From Serripes groenlandicus (taxonomy: Eukaryota > Mollusca > Bivalvia > Cardiida > Cardiidae): a stretch of 64,000 nucleotides of DNA. Below are positions 12,801-25,678 of this stretch, in pieces (the stretch's first letter is position 1; each line of letters starts with the position of its first letter). The position numbers and the translations under genes are program-made. The DNA lies in NCBI GenBank assembly GCA_031761405.1, contig JASEVX010000012.1:23981165-24045164 (forward strand), given 5' to 3'. The notes under the pieces are model-generated. The model did not search any database, was not told the origin of the DNA, and saw only the letters and a program-made list of their open reading frames with translations.

Positions 12801-15800
12801 AGTAATTCGGTCGACAGAGTGAATGGACCTCCTGCCTCTAACAGAGCAATCAACTGTTTCAATAATGGCACTAATTCCGAGTCCTGTGGCGTGGCGTTAT
12901 CTGCATCACCGTACACACCTGTCAGCTGGGCATCATAATCGCCCGCCAATAATGCGCTGTGTGTTAACACGACCTTTGCTTCTTGACATGAAAGTTCAGA
13001 TCTCTGTCTGGCGTATTCTAGGGCAGAATGAGCCTCATCAAGTTTTTCTGTGCGTGTCATCATATGGCCTTGTAGATCGGCAAGGAGGCGCTGTTTGGCG
13101 TTTCGGTATCTCTTTGTAGTTATGGTTTCAGCATCAGCACTTCCAGAACCTTAGAGCACAGAAACAATTATCGTTACAACAAAATACTGAAATAACAGTT
13201 TAAAAGCTAAATCCTCTCTTAAAACATGAACAAATAATCCTTTAACCTTCATACAACAAATTTGCAGCAGATGACCTTAATAACACCTAGGCAAAAATAT
13301 GGTTATTCTCTATACATTAAAATATAACTATTGAAAAGAGATGTAAACATTGTGGCAAAATGTTTTCATAGGTTGTTTTCAGCAGATGCATCAAAATGCG
13401 TCTACTAGGGTTTAAAATGAAAATATCACCTCATCTTGTGATTTACAATCAACAACAATATAAAGAAAACAAAAACCTGTTAGTGGGTAGATTACAATGA
13501 AATAAACTAATGCTTTAAACTACTAACTTAAGACTGAATGATCAATATTGAATCTCATAGAATCAAGAAAATTAGCAAATTTCCCATCTGCAGACAAATC
13601 TAGATGCATTTTCAGCAAACAGCTTTTGAATATGAGAAATTTACTCATGATGTGCAAAAAGCCCTTTTGTCACAATGTTTTCAACTCAATAAAAAAGTAA
13701 AATTTCATTAACCCTTTCCCTCATATAGACGCTATCTGATGCCTCTGCAGCAGATGGCTTTTTGAAAACATATTGACAAAAGAAGAAATTGCTCAATATG
13801 AGCAATTTCTCCTTTTGCCACAATGTTTTCCACTTTTTGTCCTAGGTTATCCATTCAATTAAAAATATGTTCAAAGTCGTCTGCTGTAGAATTGTCGTAT
13901 GAGAGAAAGGGTTAATAGATATCTTCATTATATTTTACCTTGATGTTTTCAGTGTTTTCTGCTGCAGATGATTTGTATGTGGGAAAGGGATAATTAAGGC
14001 ATTACACATCACAAGAGTATTAGAAGGAACACATGTGTCACCTACCAATCAGTGAAAGTGTGACAGAAAGACAGACAGACAGACAACAGAGAAGTGACCC
14101 CCGCGGTAGGAAACACAAATTCCATTTATTTATATCCCTTTCCCACATACAACAAATCTGCAGCACACAATTATAAATACTCTTTACACTATAAAGAAAT
14201 GAAAACATAATGGCGGAATCTATCAAAGTCTACCTTGAACTTGATCAATTTTATCCTTGAAATTCTTCTCTTCTTGCTGGAGTTTGCTAAAGAATTTCCT
14301 GACAGTGTCTGCAAACTTCACATGGGCGGAAACATGCCCCTCTTCCATCTCCGACTCTTTACTGTCGCAATCTGTGAGAACTGCAATGACCTCTGGTGGC
14401 AGCATGGTGCTGTATTCCTGCTCAGCAGCTCCGCGTCGTTGGAATTCCTTCTTGTAGGCATCGTTCAGACTGTTAGCACCGCTATCAATCTCCTCCAGAG
14501 CTTGTGCAACAGATTTCACAGTCACACTATCAATGTCCTGTATCAGATTCAAGGTCAGCCCATGTTCAACGGTGGTTACCCGTTCTTCTCTCTGTCTTTG
14601 GTGTCGCCAGTAGTTTCTCCTGTTAGTGATCTCTTCCTCAAGAGTGGCCATTGCTCCTGGTGGTGGGTTCTTCTTCCTGTGGGCGGCGGACGATAAAGTG
14701 ACCGCCACTACGTTCTGGTTCTCTGGATGGAGTCTTGCACCTATTACTGGGCTCAGTTCACCGGTAACTGGGTCTATTGCTGTTTTTCCAATGCTGATCG
14801 GAACCAATCCTGTAAAATGGTAGAGAGATGCAATTTGTATCAAATACTTTTATTTATAAAAAATAGTACAAATGTACATTTGAGAGTGATTTGCTTTAAA
14901 ATTTAAAATGAAAATATATATCATTGTTTTTACACATGAAAATATACTTTTTGAACAATATCATTAAAAGCAATGTTCTTCTCTTTCATCAAAGGGAACT
15001 AACCATAACATAATTATTGAAAGTGTAATTTTAAAAAGAGTCGAGAAAATATCGAGGGCTTGGCGTGAAAAGGTTGTAACTAAACACCTATTTTGAAGTT
15101 TAGGGGCAATTTTGACCATTTTGTAAACAATGCAAATTTAGGTGCCATTGCTCAGAACGAGCAATGGCACCTAAATTTCCATTGTTTACCAAGAAAAAAA
15201 GATTTAACGTTTATAAAGACATTATGGCGAGTTGATTAACCTTGGTAAAAAAATACAAATTTTAGTTACAACCGTTTCACGCCAAGCCCTCGATATAGGG
15301 AAAATTAGAAATTGCTCACTATGAGTGATTTCTCATTTTCCTCAATGTTCTCAAAAGTCAGCTTGTACAAAGAAGGGACAAAGTTAAAGTAAAATTTCAG
15401 ACAGGACATAAGCAATTACCTGCTCCCTCTGGATCTTCCATAGTTCCTCCAAGAGGAACAACTTTGCCTGTTTCCCGGCTTCTCTCTGCTCCTAGGATGG
15501 GTACCATTTGTCCAGATCCAGCAGGGTCAGCCATATCTGTTCCAACAAGGATTGGAAGGAGTTGTCCAGTCTTACTGAACTCATACATTCCTGTAATGAA
15601 AGGTAAACAGATTCCATAACACTTTCCTCAAAAAAGGTATCTTTTAATGGGATCTACAGCAAGTTCTTTCAACTTAAACAAAATTAACTTTTCTTATCAA
15701 TAGTGAAGCAAGTTTCTTTTAACTGAAATGAATCACTCTTAATGTTTGCATTCTGGATACTCAATCCTTATTTGCATTCTGGATACTCGATTCTTATTTG

Positions 15801-18800
15801 CATTCTGGATACTCAATCCTTATTTGCATAGATTGTCTAAAGGGAGTCCAAAGTTTTGAACAGCTCTCATGGTAATACAACTCAGAATCTTAAGGTCACA
15901 AAGTTGAAGCTCTAAAGAAATTGCTCATTTAAAGAACAATTTCTCCTTTCTCTCTTTTTTAACTTAATTCAACTTTCCTTTCTAGAGATTATTTCATATT
16001 TTTGCCTAGATATTTTCAAAGTCGGTCAGCTGCAGAAAAGGGTTGAAGGCCATGAACATGTATTACCTGGTGATCCTCCGGTCAAAGCTAAAATCCGAGC
16101 TCTGTCTTGTCTCCTCTTGATGTCTTGTTGAGTTCTAAGTAAGTGAACCTTCATCTTTGTTCGGGCATTTTCCAACTCATTGATGGCTTTGTCAAGGGAA
16201 CCCTGTTCCTGTGTCAGTGACTGAGAATCATCAGTGGTAGCTGAAGAAACAAGCAAAGTTGTTTTACATGTATTGGTAACAGACCTATAAGATCTAATCT
16301 GACCAGGGCTCAAACCACCTTTCTACCCCATTACTTCAAATGCTTATCAATTTTGCCTATCAAAATGGCCAACTGAAATAATGTTGAAAGCGGCGTAAAA
16401 ACCCCAATAAAACAAATGAACAAATCAAAATGGCCAACAAGGGAGGTAATTATTGTAGTTTTGGGAACCATGCATACAAATACTATTTTACTGGTTGCCC
16501 GTTTAGAACACAATGGGTAAATATTTGAAATCCAGAAGATTTGAAGCATAATTTGTAACTTTTATCCATTTTTTCTTAAATTGTATTCAAAAGCTGTCAA
16601 CTGCAGGAATGTCAAAATTCATTCACATCGGGAAAAAGACTTACCTTTGAGAGTCTCCATGTATTCTCTAACAGTATCATTGACATTCGCCTCACAAGCC
16701 AGTACTTTGGAATCCAGTAACCCTTGGTAACCACCAGCTGAAGGTTCAACCTCTGTGTCCTTGATGTAACCTCCACGAACCTTGACCTTCTTGTTGCTAA
16801 GCGGTTCCTCGAAAGTTTCTCCGACAATAATGGCGGAGTTGTTAGGGTGGACACCTCCTACAGGTACTACATCACCTGGTATTAGATATTCAACAGATAG
16901 TTTTGTCACAATGTTTTACAATTAGGTCTACTGCAGATGTGTCAAAAAGCATCTGTATTTGGGAAAGGGATAATCAACTTTTAACCCTTTCAACACTGAA
17001 TATTTTAAAAAAAGGACCTGTTCTGCCTTGTATGTAAAAGAGTCCATAGCAAATTCAAAGAATACAATGTACCAAGATAGTTATTTTGAGTTGAGAAATT
17101 ATTGTTATAATTATGGAGACCAATTTCTCTAATCGAGCATAAGGTTTTTTAGCTTCTATAGGCTCATTTGATAGTGTACATGCATCTGACAGGTGAATAT
17201 AAATTCAAAGAGATACAGTTAGATACAAGGGAGTCAGGGTTCCATACCCTAGCTCTATTCGAAAAGACCCCTTGGTCTCAGTGAATAGCACCGATAAATG
17301 CTAGGCACTTTTTCCTGGAAGGACCAGTACTTGATCTCTAGTATTACTAATTTTATGTAATTTTTATCACATATAACCCTTTAAAAGCTAAATATCTAAA
17401 ATGGACGTGTCAAGCTTTGCTTTTGGAAGAGTCCATGACCAAATCTTTTTGGCTTTTGGAACACATAGTGCCAAAAGAAAAAATTGCTCAAAACAACCAA
17501 ATTCTCCCATTTGCCACAATATTTTCCACTTTTAGTCATAGGTTATCCATTAAATTATAGAGATTTTCTATTTTTTGACAAATTATGTTCAAAGACGTCT
17601 GCTGCAGAATTATTTATGAGGGAGAGGGTTAAGCAGCCTACAGTGTAGAGCCAGGTTAGACGGCACAGATGTGCCTGCTAACCTGACTCTATACTGATGG
17701 CACTGGCATCACAAAATCAGTTCCAGCAATCAAAAAATTAAACTGTGTATCCCTTATTCCACAACATGTATAATCATTATTTCCATAAAAAAAACCACAA
17801 ACTTGATGATAACACAGTATGTCAAAATATCATGCTTGCTGTAAATCCTTTCTCTGATACAAATTGATTTTTAAGATGTAGTTACAACCGTTTTGCATGA
17901 AACCATCGAAATGTCATCCGAGTTAATTTCTGTTATGTCATTCCAGTTCAAGAAAATTCTGAATGGACTAAAGAGGCTCTTTCAGATTTCATTTCATTTT
18001 TATAGGGATTAAACATAATCCCCTAATCATAGAAGCACATAATCCCTGAAAGATAAACATGATGCAATTTCATACCAGTATCAGGATCCAATGTTACAGC
18101 AAGAACTGGAACCGGTAGTCCTGATGTTGGATCCATCATAAGGGAACCAACTTCAATAGGGGTGGGTAAACCAGTCACTATGTCAATGTGGGTACCACCG
18201 ATTGGAAGAATGGCACCAGTCTTGGGATGGACTGTGACGGCCATGATTGGTACGTGAAGCGAGGTTTCTGGGTCCGACATTGGTGCCCCGTATTTGAGGT
18301 CAGAGGCATGAGGAAGTGGGCTGAGATGTGTTTTGATTGGTTGTCCATTTTTGGTTGGGTATGGAACAAATGGCAGGAGCGGGTCGTTAGATCTTGGGGC
18401 TTCAGCTGGAAAAAGAAAAGGAAGACATCATTAATTACAAGTAAGCAGCAAAATGAGATTTCTTCATTTACATAATATTTTCACCTTTTCCATTATACAA
18501 CAAATCTGCATCAAACAATTCGGAAAACATCTGGTTAAAAAATTGGTAAACCTCTATTGATTAAAGCTTAATCATTGAAAAGAATTGAAAATATTGTGGC
18601 TAAAGAAGAAATTTGTCATTATGAGCAGTTTCTCCACTTGCCACAATTTCTTTCTAAGTCGTCTGCTGAAGAGGTGTCAGAAAACGTATGTATGTTGAAA
18701 AGGGTTAAACTCTATTATATCCAATATATTTTTTCAATAAGATTAACATATTTTTTTTTATTAACCCTTTCCCACATACAAGAAATCTGCAGAGACGATT

Positions 18801-21800
18801 TTGAAATGACCACTTCCCACATACGACAAATCTGTAATAATTTGAAATAATATCTTTAAATTAAAGTTCATTTATTGAATAGAGATAGATTTCATCTTTT
18901 GTCACAATGTTTTCGAAAGTCATCTGCTGCAGAGGTGTCAGAAAGCGTCTATATGTGGGAAAGGGTTAACAGAAAGGAGAACAGTGCAGATCCTCATAAG
19001 ACTGTGCATATGTATGGGGTAATTTGTACTGTATAATGATTGCATATCAATTAAGTCTTCTTGCTAAACAGTTTTAACTCTTTCCCTCATATAGACGCTT
19101 TCTGACGCCTCTGCAGCAGACAGCTTTTTGAAAACATAGTGACAAAAGAAGAAATTGCTCAAAACAAGCAATTTCTCCTTTTGCCACAATGTTTTCCACT
19201 TTTAGTCATAGGTTAACTTATCCATTCAATTATATAGATTTTCTATATTTTGACAAAATATGTTCAAAGTCGTCTGCTGCAGAATTGTCGTATGAGGGAA
19301 AGGGTTAACTACAACTTGTTAGAAGGTGTAGTTACAACTGTTTTACATGAAGCCCACAATATGGGTGAAGACGTTTTTTCTGATCTAATAAAAACGAACC
19401 TGTAGCGGAGTCCACCAGGAAGACAAGTTTTGATGTTATCGGATCGTATGCCACATTTCCATTTATGGGCAACACATGGCCAGTATGTGGGTGAACAAAG
19501 TTATCCGTCGGAACTGGGGCAACTTGACCGTCGGCAGAAATCATCTTTGCGCTTGCCTTTGCTTTGAGAAGTCCTGTTGATTTATCGGTCTCTACCAGGG
19601 CTGAGGATGAACCTTTTGATAGAAAGTTCAGATTTGATAAATTAAAACTTTCTTCCACATTTTTATACCACTGCAGCAGACCACTTGTGAACACATTGCA
19701 GCAAATGGAATAATTACTCTTGATGAGCAATTTCCCCCATGCCACACTGTTTTCAACTTATGCAGTAACTATATTTTCTTCTGCAGAGATTTTCCATTTT
19801 CTTGCATATAGATATTTTCAAAGCTGCGTGCTGAAGCTGGGAAATTAAACCCTTTCCCACATACAACAAATCTGCAACAGACGACTTTGAAAACATGTTG
19901 GCAAAACGTGATATAAGGTGAAATTGCCCTTTATGAAAAGTTTTGCCTTTTGCCACAATGTTGTCAAAAGTTGTCTGCTGCAGATGCTTCAGAAAGCAGC
20001 TGTTTCACGGTTACAGTACATTCATCCATGATCCATGGGTGATTAACCCTTTCCCACATACAACAAATCTGCAGCAGACGACTTTAAAAAATCTTATCAA
20101 AAACACGAAAAATTTCCATAGAATATGAAGGTTTACTTATTGACAAAAGTTGAAAACATTGTGGCGAAAGGAGAAATTGCTCGTTTTATCACAACTGCTT
20201 TCAAAAGTCGTCTGCTGTAGAGACGACAGAAAGCGTCTATATGAAGAAAAGGGTTAACCTTGAAGAAATTCTTGTGAGGTCATTTAGAGGATGCTTTCTG
20301 TGAAGTTTCACCCAAATTGACCCACTGGTTACTGTGGAGAAGATGTTGACGGACGCGCATCGGACGACAGAAGCCGGACATAAATAAATACTTTTTTCCT
20401 CTGACTTACAAAGTGAATGACTTTAACAAAAATACTTAACAGGGAAAATGCTTTACTTTTAACAATATCCTGGAAATGTATTTTTTATAATTGTCTGCTT
20501 TGAAATGAATTGAGAACAAAATTGTACTCTATTCAAATTCTGAAGTACACTTTTGATACAGAATGGTGTGAACTTTTTTTTTTCCATTACAATTTAAATT
20601 TTAAAAAGTGATCTGCTAAAGATTTTATAAATGTTGTCTAAATAAGGGAAATAATTTAAAAAATCCATTGAAGAATATCAACCTACCAAAGATCTGTTCC
20701 CTAGAAGCTGGGGTGTTACCGGACAGAAGCTGAGCGCCAGTTCCCTCGCCAATCACTCCCCAGCATCCCAATCGCGCACTCTCCTCTGTCACACCGGTGG
20801 ACATTTTCTGTAGAAGTGTGGACACTCTAGATTCCATTAGTCTCTGGGCTTCGAAATCAAACTGACCACTTGCTGTGTCAACCATTTGACCTCGCTGTAA
20901 CCTTTCTGAATAATCTGCCATGGTTCTGTGAGCTTCGCGGAGACCGGCTTGGTAATTGACCTGATGGGTTGGATAGAATTGTAACACATATACACAGATG
21001 CCATTGAATAGTTAAAATTATATCAGATAATTAGGAAAAGCATGAATTTTATTGATTGATTGACTGTTTGGTGTTTTACGCCGCTTTCAATAATTTTTCA
21101 GTTATATCACATCGTTTCCTGGCTAAGCTACCAGTACTACTGGTCCATTTGTCCTGACACCATCCAGTCAGTCCTAATGCTAATCCCGCCATTATGAGCG
21201 CCAAGAAGGACAGCCATTACTACTGTTTAAAGCATAAATTTGACAATATAACTGAATCATAATTGGAATGCAGTCTGACTGGAACATTCATTTGTGCGAA
21301 TGGTGTTTACCCCTTTCCCACACTTAACAAATTAGCAACACACAACATTTATAACATCTCAACAATAATATGGAAAATCTCCCTTAACGAACACATATTT
21401 ATTAAATAGAGTTGAAAACATTGTGTCAAAAGGAGAAATTGCTTGTTTTGAGCAATTTCTTATTTTGTCACAAAGTTTTCAAAAGTCGTCTGCTGCAGAG
21501 GCGTCAGAAAGCATCTACATGCACTTCCTGAAAATATAACCTTGACACACTTGAAATTACAACTCTGTAGGCTTAAAATTTATGGGGAAGCTAATTGGAT
21601 GTATAATTGCTAACAAATGCTGAACAATGTAGAAATTGCTCACAATTGTTTGATTGTTCAACAGCGTTTTCTAATTTGGATGTATACTTGCTAACAAATG
21701 TTGAAAAATGTAGAAATTGCTCACAATTATTTGATTTTTCAACAGCGTTTTCTAATTTGGATGTATACTTGCAGCAGATTCTTCAAAATGTGTCTATATG

Positions 21801-24800
21801 AGAAAAGATTTACCCTTACCAACATACAACAATTCTGCAGCAGACGACTGAAAACATACCCGAAATTGATTGGAAACTCGCTTTAAAAGAAAGTATAATA
21901 TTTGAATTGAGTTGAAAACATGGTGACAAAATGAAAAATTGCTTGTTTTGAGCAATTTATTCTATTGTCGCAATGTTTTTAAAATACCATCTGCTGCAGA
22001 GGCATCAAAAAGCATCTGTATGAGGGAAAGGGTCAACACAATACCTGGTGTTCCTCCCTGAATTTCTCATCGTCTAGTGCAAGGTTCTCTTGTTTGGCTA
22101 GGATTGCACTGAATCTGTGTCCGACCTCCTTTCTCCTCTCTAACTCCCTTTCAAGGTCAGACAGCGTCCTGTTGTATGATTCTATGTCCTGGTCACTAAG
22201 CATAAGATTGGCTCCTTGCAGATTCATCTTGGCCGCCCATAGGGACTTCAGTGAGTCAGTTTGCCCTGAAACCTTGTTATACATTTGCTTGACCTTGAAA
22301 GGATAAAAAAAATGAGTTGCTATTTACTATACATCGACTTTGAAAGGTTAAACAAAAGTATTTTGTTATACATCTGCTTGACCTTGAAAGGTTAAACAAA
22401 AGTATTTGTTATACATCTGCTTGTTCTTGAAAGGATACAAAAAAAAAAATTTGTTTTAAAAAAGTATTTGTTTAACATCTGTTTGTTCTTGAAAGGATAC
22501 AAAACAAAGTATTTGTTTAACATCTGCTCGACCTTGAAATATTTTTAAAAAAGTATTTGTTTAACATCAGCTCGACCTTGAAAGATTTTTAAAAAAGTAT
22601 TTGTTATACATCTGCTTGACCTTGAAATGTTAAACAAAAGTATTTCTTATACACTTGTTGACCTTGAAAGGATGAAAAAAAAAGTGTGGTATTTCAGGGA
22701 AGCATTTTTGTTGTCTAATGTCTTTTACCACTAGTAACAGTATTTCATCTAATATAATTTATGAAAGCCTTTAATGTTAAATTCTAGCCCCCTACTACTT
22801 AACCCTTTCCCTCATAGACGCTTTCTGATGCCTCTGCAGCAGACGGCTTTTTGAAAACATAGTGACAATAGAAGAAATTGCACAAAACATGCAATTTCTC
22901 CTTTTGCCACAATATTTTCCACTTTTTGTCATAGGTTATCCATTCAATTATGGAGATTTTCTATGTTTTGACAAAATACGTTCAAAGTCGTCTGCTGCAG
23001 AATTGTCATATGAGGGAAAGGGTTAACTTTCTCACAAACAGCAAATCTGCAGCAGACAAAATATCTAGGCAAAATCAAGGGAAATCTCTATAAATGTAAG
23101 TATACTTATTGAATAGAGTTTAAAATATTGAGGCAAAATGGAGAAATTGCTCATGATGAGCAATTTCTGCTTTTGTCACAATGTTTTCAAAAGTAGATGG
23201 CTGTGGATTCGTCATAAAGTGGTCTGCATGCGGTAAAGGTTTAAAACCCTTATCCTGATAAAGACAATTTACATACATACATTATTAACCCTTTCTCACA
23301 TACAACAAGTCAGTAGCAGACAACTTTGAAAACATAACCATTTTTTATTGTAAAATGTCTTTATATGAATGTACAATAATTGAATATTGAATAGAGTTGA
23401 AAACATGGTGACAAAATGGGGAAATTGCTTGTTTTGAGCAATTTCTTCTTTTGTCACAATGTTTTCAAAAAGCAGTCTGCTGCAGAGGCGTCAGAAAGCG
23501 TCTTTATGAGGAAAAGGGTTAACAGAAATTCAAAATAGAACAACTGAAGGGGCGGGGATATACCTCATCTTTCTGCTGTCCCAAAGTCACGGTGACATTT
23601 CTGGATTGCTTGGAGAGGGTGTCGTACACGCGACGGGAGCTGAACCCTTCAAGATCAACTTGTCTGTCGTAGTCCCAGAAATCATCATCCCCTCTCTCTC
23701 TTGTATCATCTGAAAAAAGATGCCAAACAACATTTCTATGTGTCCCTTTCTAAACGCATCCCATGAAATAGATTGCTGTTACACACTTCCAACTTTCAAC
23801 ATGTAATTGTCATCACTTCATAAATATTCAAAGCAGATACATTTTAAAGCGACTGTAATCCAGATACTCAACTGTCGAAAAAAAAAAAAAATCAAATTTT
23901 AAGAAAATAAGTGTTATTTTTGTATTTGGGGCATTAAACTATGATAACTGACATATTAAATACCCCTATAATCGGTGAGATTTTCTTGTTTTCGATACTT
24001 TTTCCATCGCAAATTCTACCCTGCCAGTAACGGGGTAAGTATTTTTAAATAGGAAACCCCTTCATCGGGACAATTGAAAACAACTCAAGTTCACTTTATT
24101 GATAAAACACGATACATTTTCTACCCTGGTTTTACTTGGATAACATAAAGAATAACATTTAGGGCAAATTCGATTTTTTTTTTTTCCTTTTTTTTATTTT
24201 TTCGAGCCATCTGGATTTCAGTCGCTTTAAAGGAACATCATTTTGGGTCCCTTAGGGTCATCCCTTCATATTTTTTTTAATACTCGCAATACATCTTTCA
24301 ATATGAGCAATTTCTCTTTTTGCCAAAATGTTTTAAACTCTTTTGATTAATCATACTTCAGTTTATAGGTTTTCCTCATTTGTTTCTAGATTTTCAAGAT
24401 GGTCTGCTGCATATTTTTGGGGACGGTTGCCTAAGTAACCAGCCTCAATGTTATCATGAATTTTTCAAAGTCGTGTATCTATTAATATGAAACGAATAAC
24501 CACTGTAAAAAAAACTTCAACTCGTCAATTAGCTCTGATGTTTTCAACGATTAACTCAAAATGAAAAATTTGCAGTGAAAGTTCACCTGAGCAAATATGC
24601 ACAATCAATTGTATGGTATAAGTTCAGTGCTTCTTTGTATATCGAGGGCTTGATGTGAAACAGTTGTAACTAAAATCGGTATTTTTTTACCAAGTTTAAT
24701 CACCAGGCCATAGAGTCTTTATAAGCGTTAAATCATTTTTCTTGGTAAACAAATGGAAATTTAGGTGCCATTGCTCGTTCTGAGCAATGGCACCTAAATT

Positions 24801-25610
24801 TGCATTGTTTACAAAGGGGTCAAAATTAACCCCGAACCAGGGTTTTCAAATAGGTTTTTAGTTACAACCGTTTCACGCCAAGCCCTCGATATGGGAAAGG
24901 TTTAACATGTACTCTGATACTGGCAACAGTCCAATCCTCAGCACTTGAAACCACCATGTGAAAAGGATAAATAGTAAATGGAGGTTCTATTGTGTTCACA
25001 AGCAGTTTTATAGCAATTTTGACAATTTCAAGGGCCATAATCCAGTTTTGCATTGGCGGATCTGGCTGGTTTGCGAAAGGAATCTAGGTCTCATCAATAT
25101 TTAACTACTATCTAAGTTTCGTGAAGATCAGATAGTAAATGGAGGATCTATTGTGTTCACAAGTTGTATTATAGCAATTTTGACAATTTCAAGGGCAATA
25201 ATCCAGTCATGCAACGGCACATCTGGATGGTTTTCGAACGGCACCAAGCTCTCATCAATATTTAACTACTATCAAAGTTTGGTGAAGATCAGATAGTAAA
25301 TGGAGCCATTATTCTGTTCACAGGCTCTATTATAGCAATTTTGACAATTCCGAGGGCCATAATCCAGTCTTGCATGGCCGGATCTGGCTGGTGTGCGAAA
25401 GGAACCGAGCTCTCATGGATATGTTACTACTGTATAAGTTTGATTGAAATACAATCAAAACTGAAGACTGTATCGCGTTCACAAGCAAGCACAAACGGAC
25501 GACGGACACCACGCCACGGCATAAGCTCTTCTGGCCTTTGGTCAGTAGAGCTAATAATCAAATATATATAATATCATGAGGGGAATGGAGGGGGGGGGGG
25601 GGGAGAGAGG

Positions 25611-25678
<68 letters not shown>

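Noticed and set aside
12296..13119. Plus-strand ORFs of 65-134 codons
   Set aside because: They are antisense shadows of the large coding exon 24, which has supported splice sites and phase.
14235..14823. Plus-strand ORFs including a 153-codon frame
   Set aside because: Antisense to exon 23; hydrophobic composition arises from complementing a charged coiled-coil sequence.
22285..22690. CRISPR-like regularly spaced repeats
   Set aside because: Eukaryotic context, no unique spacers, and units match the exon 16 acceptor; it is a minisatellite.
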